NCBI GenBank assembly: GCA_029204225.1
Contig: CM055100.1
Span: 19,018,244-19,082,243, forward strand
DNA: 64,000 nucleotides
Source: Diphasiastrum complanatum
Lineage: Eukaryota; Streptophyta; Lycopodiopsida; Lycopodiales; Lycopodiaceae
Reading direction: 5' to 3'
In this document: positions 46,721-57,369 of the stretch, in pieces
How positions within the stretch are numbered: position 1 is the stretch's first letter
How the letters are laid out: every line of letters begins with the position of its first letter
Position numbers and translations under genes: made by a program
Notes under the pieces: model-generated
What the model saw: the letters and a program-made list of their open reading frames with translations, nothing else
Database searches by the model: none
What the model was told of the DNA's origin: nothing

Positions 46721-46874
46721 GGTTTAGTCAACTTTGGTATTTGTGTTTAGATTTACTATATATGCTTTTCTTTCAGTTTTGGAGACGTTTTTCATACGCT
46801 CCCAGATGGTCCACATACTTGATATGTACCTATTTGTCTTATATGCCTTTTGGCATGGAAAAGACATTACTAAA

Positions 46875-46878
<4 letters not shown>

Positions 46879-46960
<82 letters not shown>
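46879..46960 (+). repeat. (TC)41 microsatellite
   Basis: 82 uninterrupted bases, ending in TCAG at the start of the copia leader segment. The related leader at 21.36 kb has only TCTCTCTTTTCAG at this point. Confidence 0.97.
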
Positions 46961-46962
<2 letters not shown>

Positions 46963-47532
46963 GTTGAAGGAGGGCGCCCATCACAGATCTTGGAGGAGCA
47001 ATTTGTGGCACCCAAAAATCAGCATCTCAAATATGATTTTTATGCAACCAGTTTTCAACAAGTTTTGTTTGGAGAAGGGCGCCCAAAAATCTGCTATTGG
47101 TTTTTGGTGTTGGAGCCTTCTTACCTTGCTGTTTTTGTTTTCAGGTTTGCATTTGTGAAGGAGGGCGCCCAATATTCAACATACCCTATTTTGGTTTAGG
47201 GCAAAATTGTGGCTGGAAAATTGCAGATTTTCAGTAAGCAGTAGGGTGCTTTCAACAGCCCTATTGAAGTGTGTGTTGATCACACTATTTGGCTTCCTAA
47301 TTGGGTTTCGGTGTAGGCTTCAATCGAAGCTAACCTAATTTTCAAGAAGTTGGTTTTTTTTGTGCAGAAAGTCAGCCATCTTTCCAATATCCTTTGGGCA
47401 CTTTGGTTGCAGATTGAAAGACATCTTGTGCTCCTATTTTCAGCTCTTTGTTTGCTGCAAATTTCTGAGTAGATCTAGTTGTGGAAAGGCTCTCTTTCCT
47501 ATCTACTACAAGCTAAAATTCTGTTGGAGGTA
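46961..47532 (+). other. Copia leader with three GGGCGCCC palindromes
   Basis: Untranslated leader upstream of the gag. The self-complementary octamer GGGCGCCC occurs at 46972-46979, 47077-47084 and 47163-47170, each within a G(A)AGGGCGCCC context. The first ~125 bp match 21361-21486. Neither LTR nor primer site is present on this side. Confidence 0.7.
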
Positions 47533-48617
47533 ATGGCTAAAGAATTGGAAGCTATCGGTGCTTTGTTTAGTGAAGATCGGTTGGATGGCACAAACTACTC
47601 CTTGTGGAGTTACATGATGAAGAATCTTCTCATAGCGAAAGGGCTGTGGGATTTGGTCAATGGTGATGAGGAAAGGCCTCCGTCTTTGGCACCTCCTACA
47701 CCTCATGGATCATCATCATCATCAACTTCTACATCTTCGGAAGAACAAAAGAAGTGGGATAGAAGGGATGCACAAGCACATTTTATGGTTGCTCTTGTTG
47801 TGAAAAGATCTATCTTACCTCATATTAGGTCTTGTAAGACATCTAAAAGTGCCTGGGATACACTTTATACTATGCATAGAGTCAAAAATCCAGCAAGAGT
47901 ATTGTATCTCAGAAATCAACTTTCTTTGTTGAAGATGCAAGAAGGGGATCAAGTGACCAATCACTTGACGAAGATCAAGGATCTTCGTGAGGAGCTTCTC
48001 AATATTGATGAGATAATTGAGGATGCTCAATTTGTTTCCATTACTCTCAACTCATTACCTTCCTCTTATCTTCCATTTCATCTTTGAGTATCTCTCTTAG
48101 GGGACAACAACTCTCCATCGATGAACTTGTTGGGCTGCTTCTTCAAGAGGAGCAAATGAGGCAAAATTTTGCGGGTGACACTCAACAAGATCAAGCTTTC
48201 TTCACAAAAGGCAAGGTCAAAGGCAAGTCAAAAGGAAAGGGGAAGCCTCGTTCCAAGGATGAGCAAAAGCCCGTTGGAGGTCAAAATGTCGACACTCAAA
48301 AATAGAAAGGGAAGTGCCATTATTGCAAGAAGTATGGGCACTTCATCAAGGATTGTAAGAAGAAGCTTGCGAAAGAGGAGAGTAAAGGAATTGATACTAG
48401 TGCTTCACTTGCTACTTTGGAGCAAGAGCTTGAAGCTAGTGGTGATCTCTTCAACCAAGACTATGCTTTTGTGGCTAATATTGCTTCTACTAGTACTTCT
48501 ACATCAATGAGGAATTCAGGTTCTGTTTTGCAAGTTGCTAATTTTCAGCCCATTGATTGATAGTGGTGCAAATCGTCATATGACTTCTCGCAAAGAAACA
48601 TTCACTAAATTAGTGAG
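47533..48617 (+). pseudogene. Ty1/copia Gag, zinc knuckle and protease start
   Basis: Gag starts MAKELEAIGALFSEDRLDGT with NYSLWSYMMKNLLIAKGLWD. It continues through the UBN2-like domain (VKRSILPHIRSCKTSKSAWD, LNSLPSSYLP), a one-base frame change near 48085, and a Lys-rich stretch. After a TAG at 48303 comes an intact knuckle CHYCKKYGHFIKDC (48320-48361). The protease active site IDSGANRHMTSRKETF follows at 48553-48605. The element is cut at 48616 by the chromovirus LTR, and its remainder is not found in the window. Its gag frame is nearly intact, so it was young when interrupted. Confidence 0.9.
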
Positions 48618-48718
48618 TTACGGACTACTAGATACAAGCCTACTGGGCTACTCTGCATATATTCCGCAGGCCTCTTTACATTTACTGTTGGTTATGTATA
48701 TTTCTGGTTACGCATTTT
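48616..48718 (+). repeat. Chromovirus 5' LTR remnant
   Basis: AGTTACGGACTAC... follows copia protease sequence ending TAGTG. Similarity to the 3' LTR stops at CGCATTTT (48718), where protease-coding sequence begins. Confidence 0.85.
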
Positions 48719-48725
48719 CCACCTG

Positions 48726-49153
48726 TTGATCAGTTTGCCACACCCACTGAGCCTGTTCCTGATCTCCCTGATCCAGCTGTATGCCATGCTCAGCTTGCTT
48801 ATGCTACTTGGGCCGGTAAGCTGGGTCCACGCCATATCCGTCTTCGCGTACGTATCACTGGTTGTGAGTTTATTGCCCTTGTTGACACGGGTAGCACTCA
48901 CTCGTTTCTCAGCAGTCATATTACTACACGCATTGGTGCTATGCCAATCACTACGCCTCATCTCCTGCATGTTGAGGTTGCCAGAGCACACTCTTTTCCT
49001 AGCACGCAGATGTATCAACAGCTTTCATATCGGATTGGAGACTTCCTTGGTCAGGCAGATTTTCATATTATTCCACTTACACGATACGATCTTATCCTCG
49101 GTGCTGATTGGTTTGCATCCCTTGGTGCGGTTACAGTAGACCTCCAGCAGTAG
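48726..49153 (+). pseudogene. Chromovirus retropepsin
   Basis: RLRVRITGCEFIALVDTGST holds the catalytic D-T-G followed by HSFLSSHITTRIG. FHIIPLTRYDLILGADWFAS is the conserved C-terminal ILGxDWL strand. The frame ends at a TAG (49151-49153) just before the tether to RT. The next sequence continues in the same frame, so one nonsense mutation separates protease from RT. Confidence 0.92.
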
Positions 49154-49156
49154 ACA

Positions 49157-50013
49157 TTGACATTCTCTCATGATGGTACTCAGCATATACTTTCCGGAAT
49201 TGATTCTCGGCAGGACTATCAGCTTATTTCTGGGAAGCAGTTCATACGGAGCCTCCCCAAGGCCCACTGTGCGGCTATTCTTTCTGTTCAGCCAATTCAG
49301 CCTATTGCGGATGCACCACCTTTGCCACAGGTATTTTCTGAACTGTTGCGTGAATTTGGGCATGTTTTTAGAGAGCCGACTCAGTTACCACCTTTACGAG
49401 ATGTCAACCACCATATAGACCTTGTTTCCTCTGCATCACCTCCTTCTCGTCCTCCTTTTCGTATGTCTATTGTTGAGCGCGAGGAAGTCCAACATCAGGT
49501 GTTTGATTTATTACGTCAAGGCCTTATTGTTCCTAGCCACAGTCCTTTTGGTGCTCCTGTTTTACTTGTTGATAAGAAGGATGGTACTAAACGTCTATGT
49601 ATTGATTATCGTGCTTTAAATAAAGTTACTATCCGTAATCAGTACCCTATCCCTCATATGGATGACCTGTTTGACCAATTAGGCCAAGCCAAGATCTTTT
49701 CTAAACTTGACCTCCGTTCCGGTTATCACCAGATTCGTATGCATCCTCCTGATGAGCACAAGATAGCTTTCCGTACCCACTTTGGTCTGTATGAGTTTCG
49801 TGTCCTTCCTTTTGGTGTTACCAATGGCCCGCCCACTTTTCAGAATGTCATGAATAACATCTTTCGTCCTCTGCTTGGAAAGTGTGTCATTGTTTATTTT
49901 GACGATATCCTCATTCATAGGACCACTCTCTCTCTTTAGGTTCAGCACATTCGTTCTGTTTTTGTTTCGTTAGTTACTCATCATCTGTATGCTAAACGTT
50001 CTAAATCGAGTTT
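49157..50013 (+). pseudogene. Chromovirus reverse transcriptase
   Basis: All RT blocks are present: [75 protein letters not shown] and the catalytic [11 protein letters not shown] near 49890-49915. An in-frame TAG at 49937-49939 falls in the thumb (RTTLSL stop VQHIRSVF), and a frame shift near 50010 separates it from the connection domain. Chromovirus lineage is inferred from the C-terminal chromodomain. Confidence 0.93.
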
Positions 50014-50640
50014 TTGGGCTTCTTTGTTACTAATGGTACTGTTCGTCTCGATCCTCTTAAGGTCCGTTCTATTCTTTCATGGCCTGTGCCTGCTGATGTT
50101 CATGATGTTCGTATGTTTCTTGGTCTTGCTATCCATCTTCGTAAACCAGTTGCTCATTTTGACACTCTTGCAACTCCTTTGCATGCTCTGTTGAAAAAGG
50201 AAACTTCGTTTGCTTGGACTCCCGCATGTCAGTCAGCTTTTGATACTTTGAAGGTTAAGCTTACCACTGCCCCTGTTTTATGTCTTCCAGATTTTTTCCA
50301 GCGTTTTGCTGTTGAGACTGATGCTAGTTCCATAGGATTAGGTGCTTTGTTACGTCAGCGTCAGTGTGTTATTGCATGTGAATCCCGTCGTCTTCGTTCG
50401 TATGAGCAGCGCTATTCCACTCATGAAAAAGAGTTGCTTGCTATCATTTTTGCTAAAGAAGTGGCGTCATTATCTGTATCGTGTTCCGTTTGATGTTTTT
50501 ACAGATCACCAGTCACTTCGTTATTTGTATACACAAAAGGATATTAGTGATCGTCAGTAACGTTGGCTTCAGTTTTTACAGTCCTTTCATTTTGATATTC
50601 ATTATAAGCCTGGTAAAAGTAACGTTGCTGCTGATGCTTT
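50014..50640 (+). pseudogene. Chromovirus connection and RNase H
   Basis: GFFVTNGTVRLDPLKVRSIL is followed by RMFLGLA, where a short deletion removes the usual N-Y-Y-R/RF-I segment, then FAWTPACQSAFDTLKVKL. RNase H follows: VETDASSIGLGALL, YSTHEKELLAIIFA, frame change, FDVFTDHQSLRYLY, and FHFDIHYKPGKSNVAADALS. The catalytic D, E and D can be seen. Frame breaks lie near 50465 and 50557. Confidence 0.9.
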
Positions 50641-51697
50641 GTCTCGTTTACCTGCTCTTACTTACAGTCTTGTTACGTCTCCCCACTCTTGGTATGATGA
50701 TCTTCCTCAGGCTTATGCCACATGTCCAGACTTTCGTGATATTATGTCGTCTGCCTCTCGTCCTTCCTCTCACCCTCACCAGGTTTATTCCATTGTTAAT
50801 CATCGTTTGTTTCACTATGGTTCGTTATTTCCCAGCACTCTCGACATACGTCCACAGCTCCTTGATGCCCATTCCCACCTTATTCATACTTGTGATTTTT
50901 GCCTTCGTAACAAGTATTCCCGTGAAAAACCTGGCGGGCCTAGTCCTTCCCGCCAGTGGACTGATATATCTATGGACTTCATTTTAGGTCTTCCCCGTAC
51001 TCAGCGTGGTCATGACTCTTGTTTGGTGGTAGTTGATAGGTTTTCTAAACAAGCTCATTTCATACCAGTCAGACGTACTATTACAGCAGAGCAGTGTGGT
51101 CGTATATTTATTTCTGAGATTTTCCGCTTACATGGTCTCCCACGATCTATACTTACTGATTGGAATACCAAGTTTACATCAGGTTTTTGGACATAGCTTA
51201 TGCGTATCTTGGATGTTAGGATACTTATGGGCACTGCTTATCATTCTTCTGTGGATGGTCAGTCTGAGGTTATTAACCGGGTATTGGAGGATTATTTACG
51301 ACATTATGTTTCTCCTTCTGGTCGTGATTGGGATCAGCATTTATGTTTGGCTGAGTATAGTTATAACAATTCTGTTAGTTCCAGCACAGGTGTTTCTCCT
51401 TTCCTGCTTGCTCATGGATACTCACCAGTTCTACCCGGTATACCTGCTCCTCCAGATGATGCACCTGTTACTATTTCATCTTATCTTTCGAGTGCTCGGG
51501 AGATTATTACTAGAGCTGCTACTCATTTACAGCATATTCAGCAGCGGTACAGGACCATTGTTGATCGTCATCGGCGCCATGTTGAGTTTGCAGAGGGAGA
51601 TATTGTTTTTCTCCGGTTACGCTTTGCTCGCCATCGTTTTGTACAGGGTCTTGCTTCTACTGAGAAGCTTGCGCCGCGCTATTATGGGCCTTTTTAG
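50640..51697 (+). pseudogene. Chromovirus integrase
   Basis: The finger region reads LLDAHS then HLIHTCDFCLRNKYS. Compared with the copy at 44.2 kb, about 30 residues including the second His and the YWP motif are deleted. The core keeps WTDISMDFILGLPRT (D), RLHGLPRSILTDWNTKFTSG (D, with DR changed to DW) and DGQSEVINRVLEDYL (E). A stop lies at 51194-51196. The GPF/Y-like part (STEKLAPRYYGPF) ends at a TAG near 51695. Confidence 0.92.
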
Positions 51698-52079
51698 ATT
51701 CTTGAGCGCCTCAGTCCAGTTACATATCGTCTTGAGTTACCTGCTGCTACTCGGGCTTGTGATATCTTTCATGTCAATTTATTACTTGCTGCTATTGAGG
51801 ATGATGCTCCTCGAGATTCCATATTTCCTACAGATCTAGAGCTTTTTCCTGCCAGCTGCTATTTTACAGGTGCGCTTATTGCATAGTCGTCGCCATCGGC
51901 AGGTTCAGTTTTTGGTCCAACGGGATGGTCGTCCTATTGAGGAGGCTACTTGGGAGCCCATTGATGTTTTTTATCATACCCTTATCCTGGCTGATCAGGC
52001 TCGATCACTTGCAGCTACCATTGCTTCTCGGGATGCTCCGGCTTCTCTTGATGTTCCTTTCTCAGATGGGATATCTTGA
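51698..52079 (+). pseudogene. Chromovirus C-terminal chromodomain
   Basis: After CDIFHVNLLLAAIEDDAPRD and a frame change near 51850, HRQVQFLVQRDGRPIEEATW EP gives the chromodomain signature (aromatic cage partly F/W). It ends ...DVPFSDGIS at 52079. Chromodomains direct integration toward marked chromatin in this group. Confidence 0.85.
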
Positions 52080-52144
52080 TGCAATATTTTTCTCTGGCAC
52101 TGGTTCTTATCTTATTTTGCCTACATTGGGGGCAATGTTCTTTA

Positions 52145-52155
52145 TAGCCAGGGAG
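52145..52155 (+). other. Purine tract before chromovirus 3' LTR
   Basis: AGCCAGGGAG immediately precedes AGTTACGGAC, agreeing with the LTR left end seen in copy 1 and the solo LTR. Confidence 0.7.
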
Positions 52156-52334
52156 AGTTACGGACTACAGGATACAGGCCTACTAGGCTACTCTGCATAT
52201 ATTCCGCAGGCCTCTTTACATTTATTGTTGGTTATGTATATTTCTAGTTACGCATTTTATATTAGTCATGTACAGGCCCCAGAGCCTTTTTATATGCTTA
52301 TGACCCGCACTGGGTCCTTTTTTATGACATAGAT
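52156..52334 (+). repeat. Chromovirus 3' LTR, interrupted by LINE
   Basis: Starts AGTTACGGACTACAGG and continues about 175 bp to TTTTTTATGACAT, where LINE endonuclease coding sequence begins. The rest of the LTR was not found after the LINE. Confidence 0.8.
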
Positions 52335-52991
52335 CGGGGTTCTGGTGGGGTGGCCTGCTTAGTCCGTGACTTCATTCGGCCTTGGGTCGAGTTGGTGCAT
52401 ACAGATGAGCGAGCTCGCTATATTTGGATTCGGGTGGACCGGACTTTGACAGGATTGACGCGTGACCTCTTTCTGGCCATTTGTTATTTTCCACCAGACA
52501 CCTCAGTTTTCACAACAGATGCGGAGTCACGTTACATGGATATCTCTTCAGACATTATCCGATATGAGGAGCGGGGTTATGTTCTTTTAGCTGGTGACTT
52601 AAATGCCAGGACTGGGTCCAGGCAGACAGAGTTCCATAGAGCAGAGGATGATCCACAGCGGATACATGCTTTAGACTGGGATGATCTTGGCCTCCGGCGA
52701 CGATCAACAGATGTAGAGGGTCCAGTTACTGCATACGGAGAGCAGATGCTTCAGTTGGGCGAGGCTCATGGATTGGCCATTTATAATGGCTTATTGCAGT
52801 GGCCTGATTCAGGTGACTTTACTTGTTTCCAACACAGTGGAGGGAGTAGTGTTGTTGACTATTTCATGGGATTGCCGTCTCTCCTCCCCTACATTTCATC
52901 TTTCCTGGTTCACCGTACCACTTTGTCTGAACACTCATACCTCTCTCTCTCTCTATTGGCCTTCTTCACACCCCATGTACTAATACCCTAA
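52330..52991 (+). pseudogene. LINE AP-endonuclease domain
   Basis: DRGSGGVACLVRDF, LAICYFPP, the catalytic LLAGDLNARTG (GDxN motif, 52590-52615), SSVVDYFMGLPSL (S-x-x-D-Y motif) and LSEHSYLSLSL (S-D/E-H motif) occur in order, as in exonuclease-endonuclease-phosphatase folds. The first ~50 residues, including the catalytic Asn and Glu strands, are cut off where the LTR ends. The SDH motif reads SEH. Confidence 0.9.
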
Positions 52992-53008
52992 CTCCCAGCA
53001 ACAAAACA

Positions 53009-54830
53009 GTGTACCGCTATCATCCTCAAAACACCCCAAGGTACAGGGAAGCATTATCTGACCTCCTGACTCATTTCCCTTACAACGATACTTTGACGGA
53101 CCAGTCTCTTTTTCTTGTCCGGACCTTGCATATCGCTGCATCCCTTGCCTTCCCATCTCCACGGCCCAAGCACTTACGACATAATCGACCACACAATCCC
53201 TGGTATGACCACGAGTGTAACCAACTTCATCTGGACTTGATTTACGAACGCTACCACTTTCCCTATACGGTAAAGGACTTATCCCATGTATACCATAGAA
53301 CCACCCGAAAAAAAGAAAATTACTTACGAAATCGGCCATGGGAAGAAGATGATGGACCTTCTCTTTAGCTCCTCGTCGCGATCATTTTGGCAAAAATTCC
53401 TCTCACGGGCACCTCCACCCCAGATCACAGATCTTAGCACATGGGTAACCTATGCCACATCGTTGTACACTATTCCTGACACCCCTCCACTTCCTACACA
53501 TCCCTACACATGTACTTCTGATATATTCTCCCCAGCCATAGTAGAAGAGGCCATTGACCGATTAAATCTACATAAGGCCAAGGATATTGATGATCTAGAA
53601 GCTGAACTTTTGACGCAAGCTGCTGACATTCTCTCACCCTTCCTCTCTCTCCTATTTAACCGCTCTATCACATCTGGTTTCCCCTCACCCTGGTCCACAA
53701 ACCTTATCCACCCTATCCATAGGGAAGGTTTGCAACGACATCTTGCCGCGCTTCACTCTTTTTGTACTCAGTGGGGACTATCAATGAATGTGGCCAAAAC
53801 CAAAGTTATGATATTTAACACTTCTAGATCCTTCATGATGCGACAGGTGCTTTTATGGGAGGAGCATCCACTTGAGGTAGTTGACTCCTACACAAACCTA
53901 GGGGTGGCATTTTCTGGTCCCACATTCAGCATGCGACAGGCAGCATTTTCCCGACTACGGAAGGGTTATGCATCGTTGGTAGAGTTGGAGAGATTATGCT
54001 TCAGCTCACATGTTAGAGATGCGACTAGTAAGTGCCGACTCTTTGACACTATGGTCGTTCCCTCAGCTCTATATGCATCAGAGACATGGAGTACTGGCTT
54101 GACAGCTACCGAGTGGGCACGCATCTCACAACTTCAGATTCATATGCTCTCTCGGATGATACGGGCTAAGCCCTCTATCCCACATCATACTATATTGGTA
54201 GAGTTTGCCATCCCCCCGATTCAGATAGAGGCATTGTTCCATATTGTCACATTCATACAGCGCCTAGAGGATCTCCATGGTAGAGGCACACACTATGCTG
54301 CAGCAGCTCTGTCGTCCTCCCAGCACCTACACTCTGAGGGACACTCCTTCTCGTGGTATTCCCAGGCCTGTCGTCTCCTCTCCACATTGAGTATTCACAT
54401 TACGGATCTACCAGCTGGTACTCATCGGTATATTAGAGGATACTTATACAGGGCATATCTTCAGAGCACTTAGCAGGATTCAGCTGGGGTGAAGACGGAG
54501 TTCTATCGGACACATTTTCTATCTCGGGATCCTGCTGGGTATCCCATTGTACCTAGATACCTAGTGGACAGTATCTCACACAGACTGTGGATAGTGATGG
54601 GTCAGTTCCGGGTTTCCTCTCACCAGTTAGCCATTGAGACTGGTATATACAAGGGCATCCCGAGAGATGCGCGGATTTGTAGTATGTGTGATCTACATGA
54701 TATAGAGGATGAGTTTCATTTTCTCTTCATATGCCCAGCTTACTATGAGATTCGACGGAGATACTACTGCTTGTTTCGAGACCATCCACTTGCACTTTCT
54801 GCCTTGAAGACAGAGGCAGGAGAGTAGCGA
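53009..54830 (+). pseudogene. LINE linker, RT without palm, and zinc finger
   Basis: The linker (NPWYDHECNQLHLDL, near 53200) is followed by a frame change near 53370. The RT finger region (IVEEAIDRLNLHKAKDIDDL, then FPSPWSTNLIHPIHREG) is then joined directly at about 53727 to the thumb (LQRHLAALHSF, WGLSMNVAKTKVMIFN). Palm motifs A and YADD are absent, yet one frame stays open for 395 residues (53286-54473). The C-terminal part holds SKCRLFDTMVVPSALYASETW and TILVEFAIPPIQIEALFHIV. A single TAG at 54471-54473 separates it, in the same frame, from 54489-54827 with the finger CSMCDLHDIEDEFHFLFICP. Confidence 0.9.
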
Positions 54831-55380
54831 CTCTGATGGAGAGGCTGAGATTCCAGATGCCACCATACATAGACGGCAGAGGCAGTGTCGTCGACCAGAG
54901 AGACAGCCAGCCCGCAGGCCACGGCCTGCAACTTCACGACAGCGTAGACACCACCGATCATCTACTCGACGACAGAGAGACGCAGCTCGCACAGAGACAG
55001 TGCCACAACATACTTTACATCATTTTTTCTCACAAAGCAGAGAGACATCTATGATGCTTGACTCTCCTTGTGCATAGCACTATTTCCTGTTTTATTGTAA
55101 TCTTGTTTCTTTTAGGTGGTTGAGCTTTCACGCTCCCACCGGGCACACTTGACATGTACCTTTTTTTTCAGTCCTATGTACCTTAGGGTACTCCATGGAC
55201 ATTAATAAAGATCTTTCTTTCTTTCTTTCTTTCTCTCTCTCTCTCTCTCTCTCTCTCATGACCAGCATGTATCATTTCATTTAATGGAATACAGTCTACT
55301 AGTAGCAGGTGTTGAGAATGAACAATCCTTTCTTAGTTGGAGAGAGCACACCATGGAGTCAAGCATAACCATCAACTGTC

Positions 55381-55831
55381 AGTTATGGACTCGGCTCATT
55401 ACATTCGCCATGTCCATTTACATTTACTTTACTTTATGCATAGGCAGGCTTTGGGCCCTTTTTTATTCATTATTTGACATTTAGACTATATGGTTGGCCT
55501 TGGGCCCTATTATTGACATTTAGACCATATTATTGGCCTTGGGCCCTATGATTCACTATATTGGTTATTTGGTCATATTACTGAGAGTGGGGGCCTTCTT
55601 GGAGGGCGCACTATTTTCCCTCTCAGTTTGGCCCTAGCCACTGGAAGCTTCCTTTTAGGGCTTCCTCTTGGCTATAAGTAGGGATTCTGTGTCATTTGTT
55701 ACTTGGCTTATGATATGATCTCCTTCTTTAGTCTCTTTAAGCTTTCTCTCTCCTGCTTTCTAGGGTTAAGTCTTGCTTATGTGATGCTTTCATAGACTAA
55801 ATCTAGATCAGCCGTGGCTACGTTCATAACT
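55381..55831 (+). repeat. Solo LTR with AGTTATG...CATAACT ends and 5-bp target duplication
   Basis: The 451-bp LTR is bounded by a perfect 7-bp inverted repeat (AGTTATG at 55381-55387, CATAACT at 55825-55831). The same 5 bp, CTGTC, lies immediately outside on both sides (55376-55380 and 55832-55836). Inside, a ~36-bp segment containing TTGGCCTTGGGCCCTAT is repeated in tandem (about 55470-55550), and GAGAGTGGGGGCCTTCTTGG is shared with 37.02 kb. Confidence 0.93.
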
Positions 55832-57353
55832 CTGTCAAACTAATGGAAATACCTCTAGCTTGTGCATCTTGTTTATGAGGATCATGGATCTTCATAGGAG
55901 GATGCATATGTAAGTTGGGAATATTGATTCTAAATTAGCTAGTGAGCTTGTGGTTAATCATTTTCCTCCAACAGCCAACAATTTTCACAAATTTGTAGGT
56001 TACAAGGGTTCAATTCTCAATATCACTAGGAAGAAATATTCATCAATTTGAGAAAACTATTGATTCAATGATCTCAAATAAACTAAACAAGATTTTGTTG
56101 CAACTTTTGTAACAATACAATAAAATCCCAACTCACAACATTGAACAACACAATTCTGATCCTTGCGTTGTATAGATGCCTATCAATAGCAAAACTAAAT
56201 CTAAAATTACCTTTGGAGAATTGTCTTTGTCTATCAAAATTGCTCTACAGCCCTGCAAAGCCATACTCCTTACCATTAGCATGAGCAACACACATTGCTA
56301 AGCCTTGAAAATTTATAAACATAGCAAAGCAAAAGACATAAACACCTCATAAAAATCTTTGGATACTCTCCCTATTACTGCTTCATGACTCATCCGATAC
56401 TCTCGAACTAGACATTGGTCAAGTGTTTGATGTCTTCCTTCACGAATCTAACACAAACATGCAAGTCATTAGACAAATCATTAACAGTCTTACCAAGCAC
56501 CTCCCTATAGTAACATCTCCACATGAAAGGATCAGCAATATAGTATCACATAGGTCCATCTATTCTCTTGGGTATAAAAGATCTGATAACAAAAAGGTGT
56601 CACTATGTACCTCCCAAGTGTTAGAACTAAAATAATTTCAATAAATTATTGTCAATTTTTTCCCCAAATTATTCAAAATCTTGCACAACATTACATTTGG
56701 TGTGTAAAGAATAAGTATTTCGTTTCCACCATGCTCATATCAAAAAAATTAAAAGACCGTGGTTTATGGAAAAGGAAAGTGAACACAACACATCCAAGAT
56801 TTGCCTATAGCAAGTCTATAGATATCAGTTGGATACATGTGGAGTTTCAAAATCAACAATTTAGTGGTGGTTCCATTTATCATGAGTTTATCCAATGAAT
56901 CCTTGAGAAATTTCCAATTAAATGGCCACTGTGTTCACGAATGAGGCAAAAATTGATCCAGCCAAGTACTAGACCGTTACAATAAGCCACAATTTGGCAA
57001 AGTTACAGAATGATGAAGGAAAAGAGACTTTGTAGCTGGCTGGATTCAAATGAACTTCAAGCCAGTAGACAAGCTGAATTGAGCAGAATGCACCTTATGG
57101 TAGACAATTTGGTCATTTTGAGATCTATCATTCTCGTTTAGAAAAGCTTCTCAAGTACATGCATGGAAAAGTATGAGGTGTCACTATAAGCTTGAGCTAC
57201 TTGGCCACTTGGTCCCCATTGCACGAAACTTGGTAAAGTTAAAAAGGGGGCCTTACAATGTATATTCAATAAATTGCTCCCATCACATTTGTGCAGCTGG
57301 CATTTACTAAGTTTAATTAGCCGTTGGAGATAAAATAGGCATTAGGATTAAAC
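55832..57353. other. No gene recognised; contains a copia LTR of unknown extent
   Basis: Sequence just left of 57354 should be the 3' LTR of the minus-strand copia described next, since its polypurine tract and TGTTTAATCC start are there. The far end was not resolved. The frames at 56423-56898 have no domain. Confidence 0.45.
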
Positions 57354-57364
57354 ACTTCCCCTAA
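57354..57364 (-). other. Polypurine tract and LTR start of minus-strand copia
   Basis: Read on the minus strand, TTAGGGGAAG is followed by TGTTTAATCC, a standard polypurine tract and TG start of a 3' LTR extending toward lower coordinates from 57354. Confidence 0.6.
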
Positions 57365-57369
57365 TGGCT

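Larger units (their letters stand above)
48616..52334 (+). mobile_element. Ty3/gypsy chromovirus, nearly full pol (family B, copy 2)
   Basis: A 103-bp remnant of the 5' LTR, then protease, RT, RNase H, integrase and chromodomain, a purine tract, and the start of the 3' LTR, which a LINE interrupts at about 52330-52335. The two LTR starts can be aligned over 103 bp (48616-48718 and 52156-52258) with 6 mismatches. Gag and primer site are deleted between 48718 and the protease. It inserted into the copia at 47.5-48.6 kb. Confidence 0.9.
52330..55257 (+). mobile_element. LINE (APE-type endonuclease, deleted RT)
   Basis: 5'-truncated non-LTR retrotransposon: endonuclease, linker, RT fingers, RT thumb, zinc finger, low-complexity tail, then ATTAATAAAG and a (TTTC)n(TC)n tail at 55213-55257. 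RT palm is deleted. Related pieces lie at 33750-34475 (-) and 46201-46720 (+). Confidence 0.9.

Noticed and set aside
53980-54470. Separate host gene in the GC-rich open frame
   Set aside because: Motifs match the C-terminal part of LINE RT and align with the fragment at 33.75-34.0 kb.
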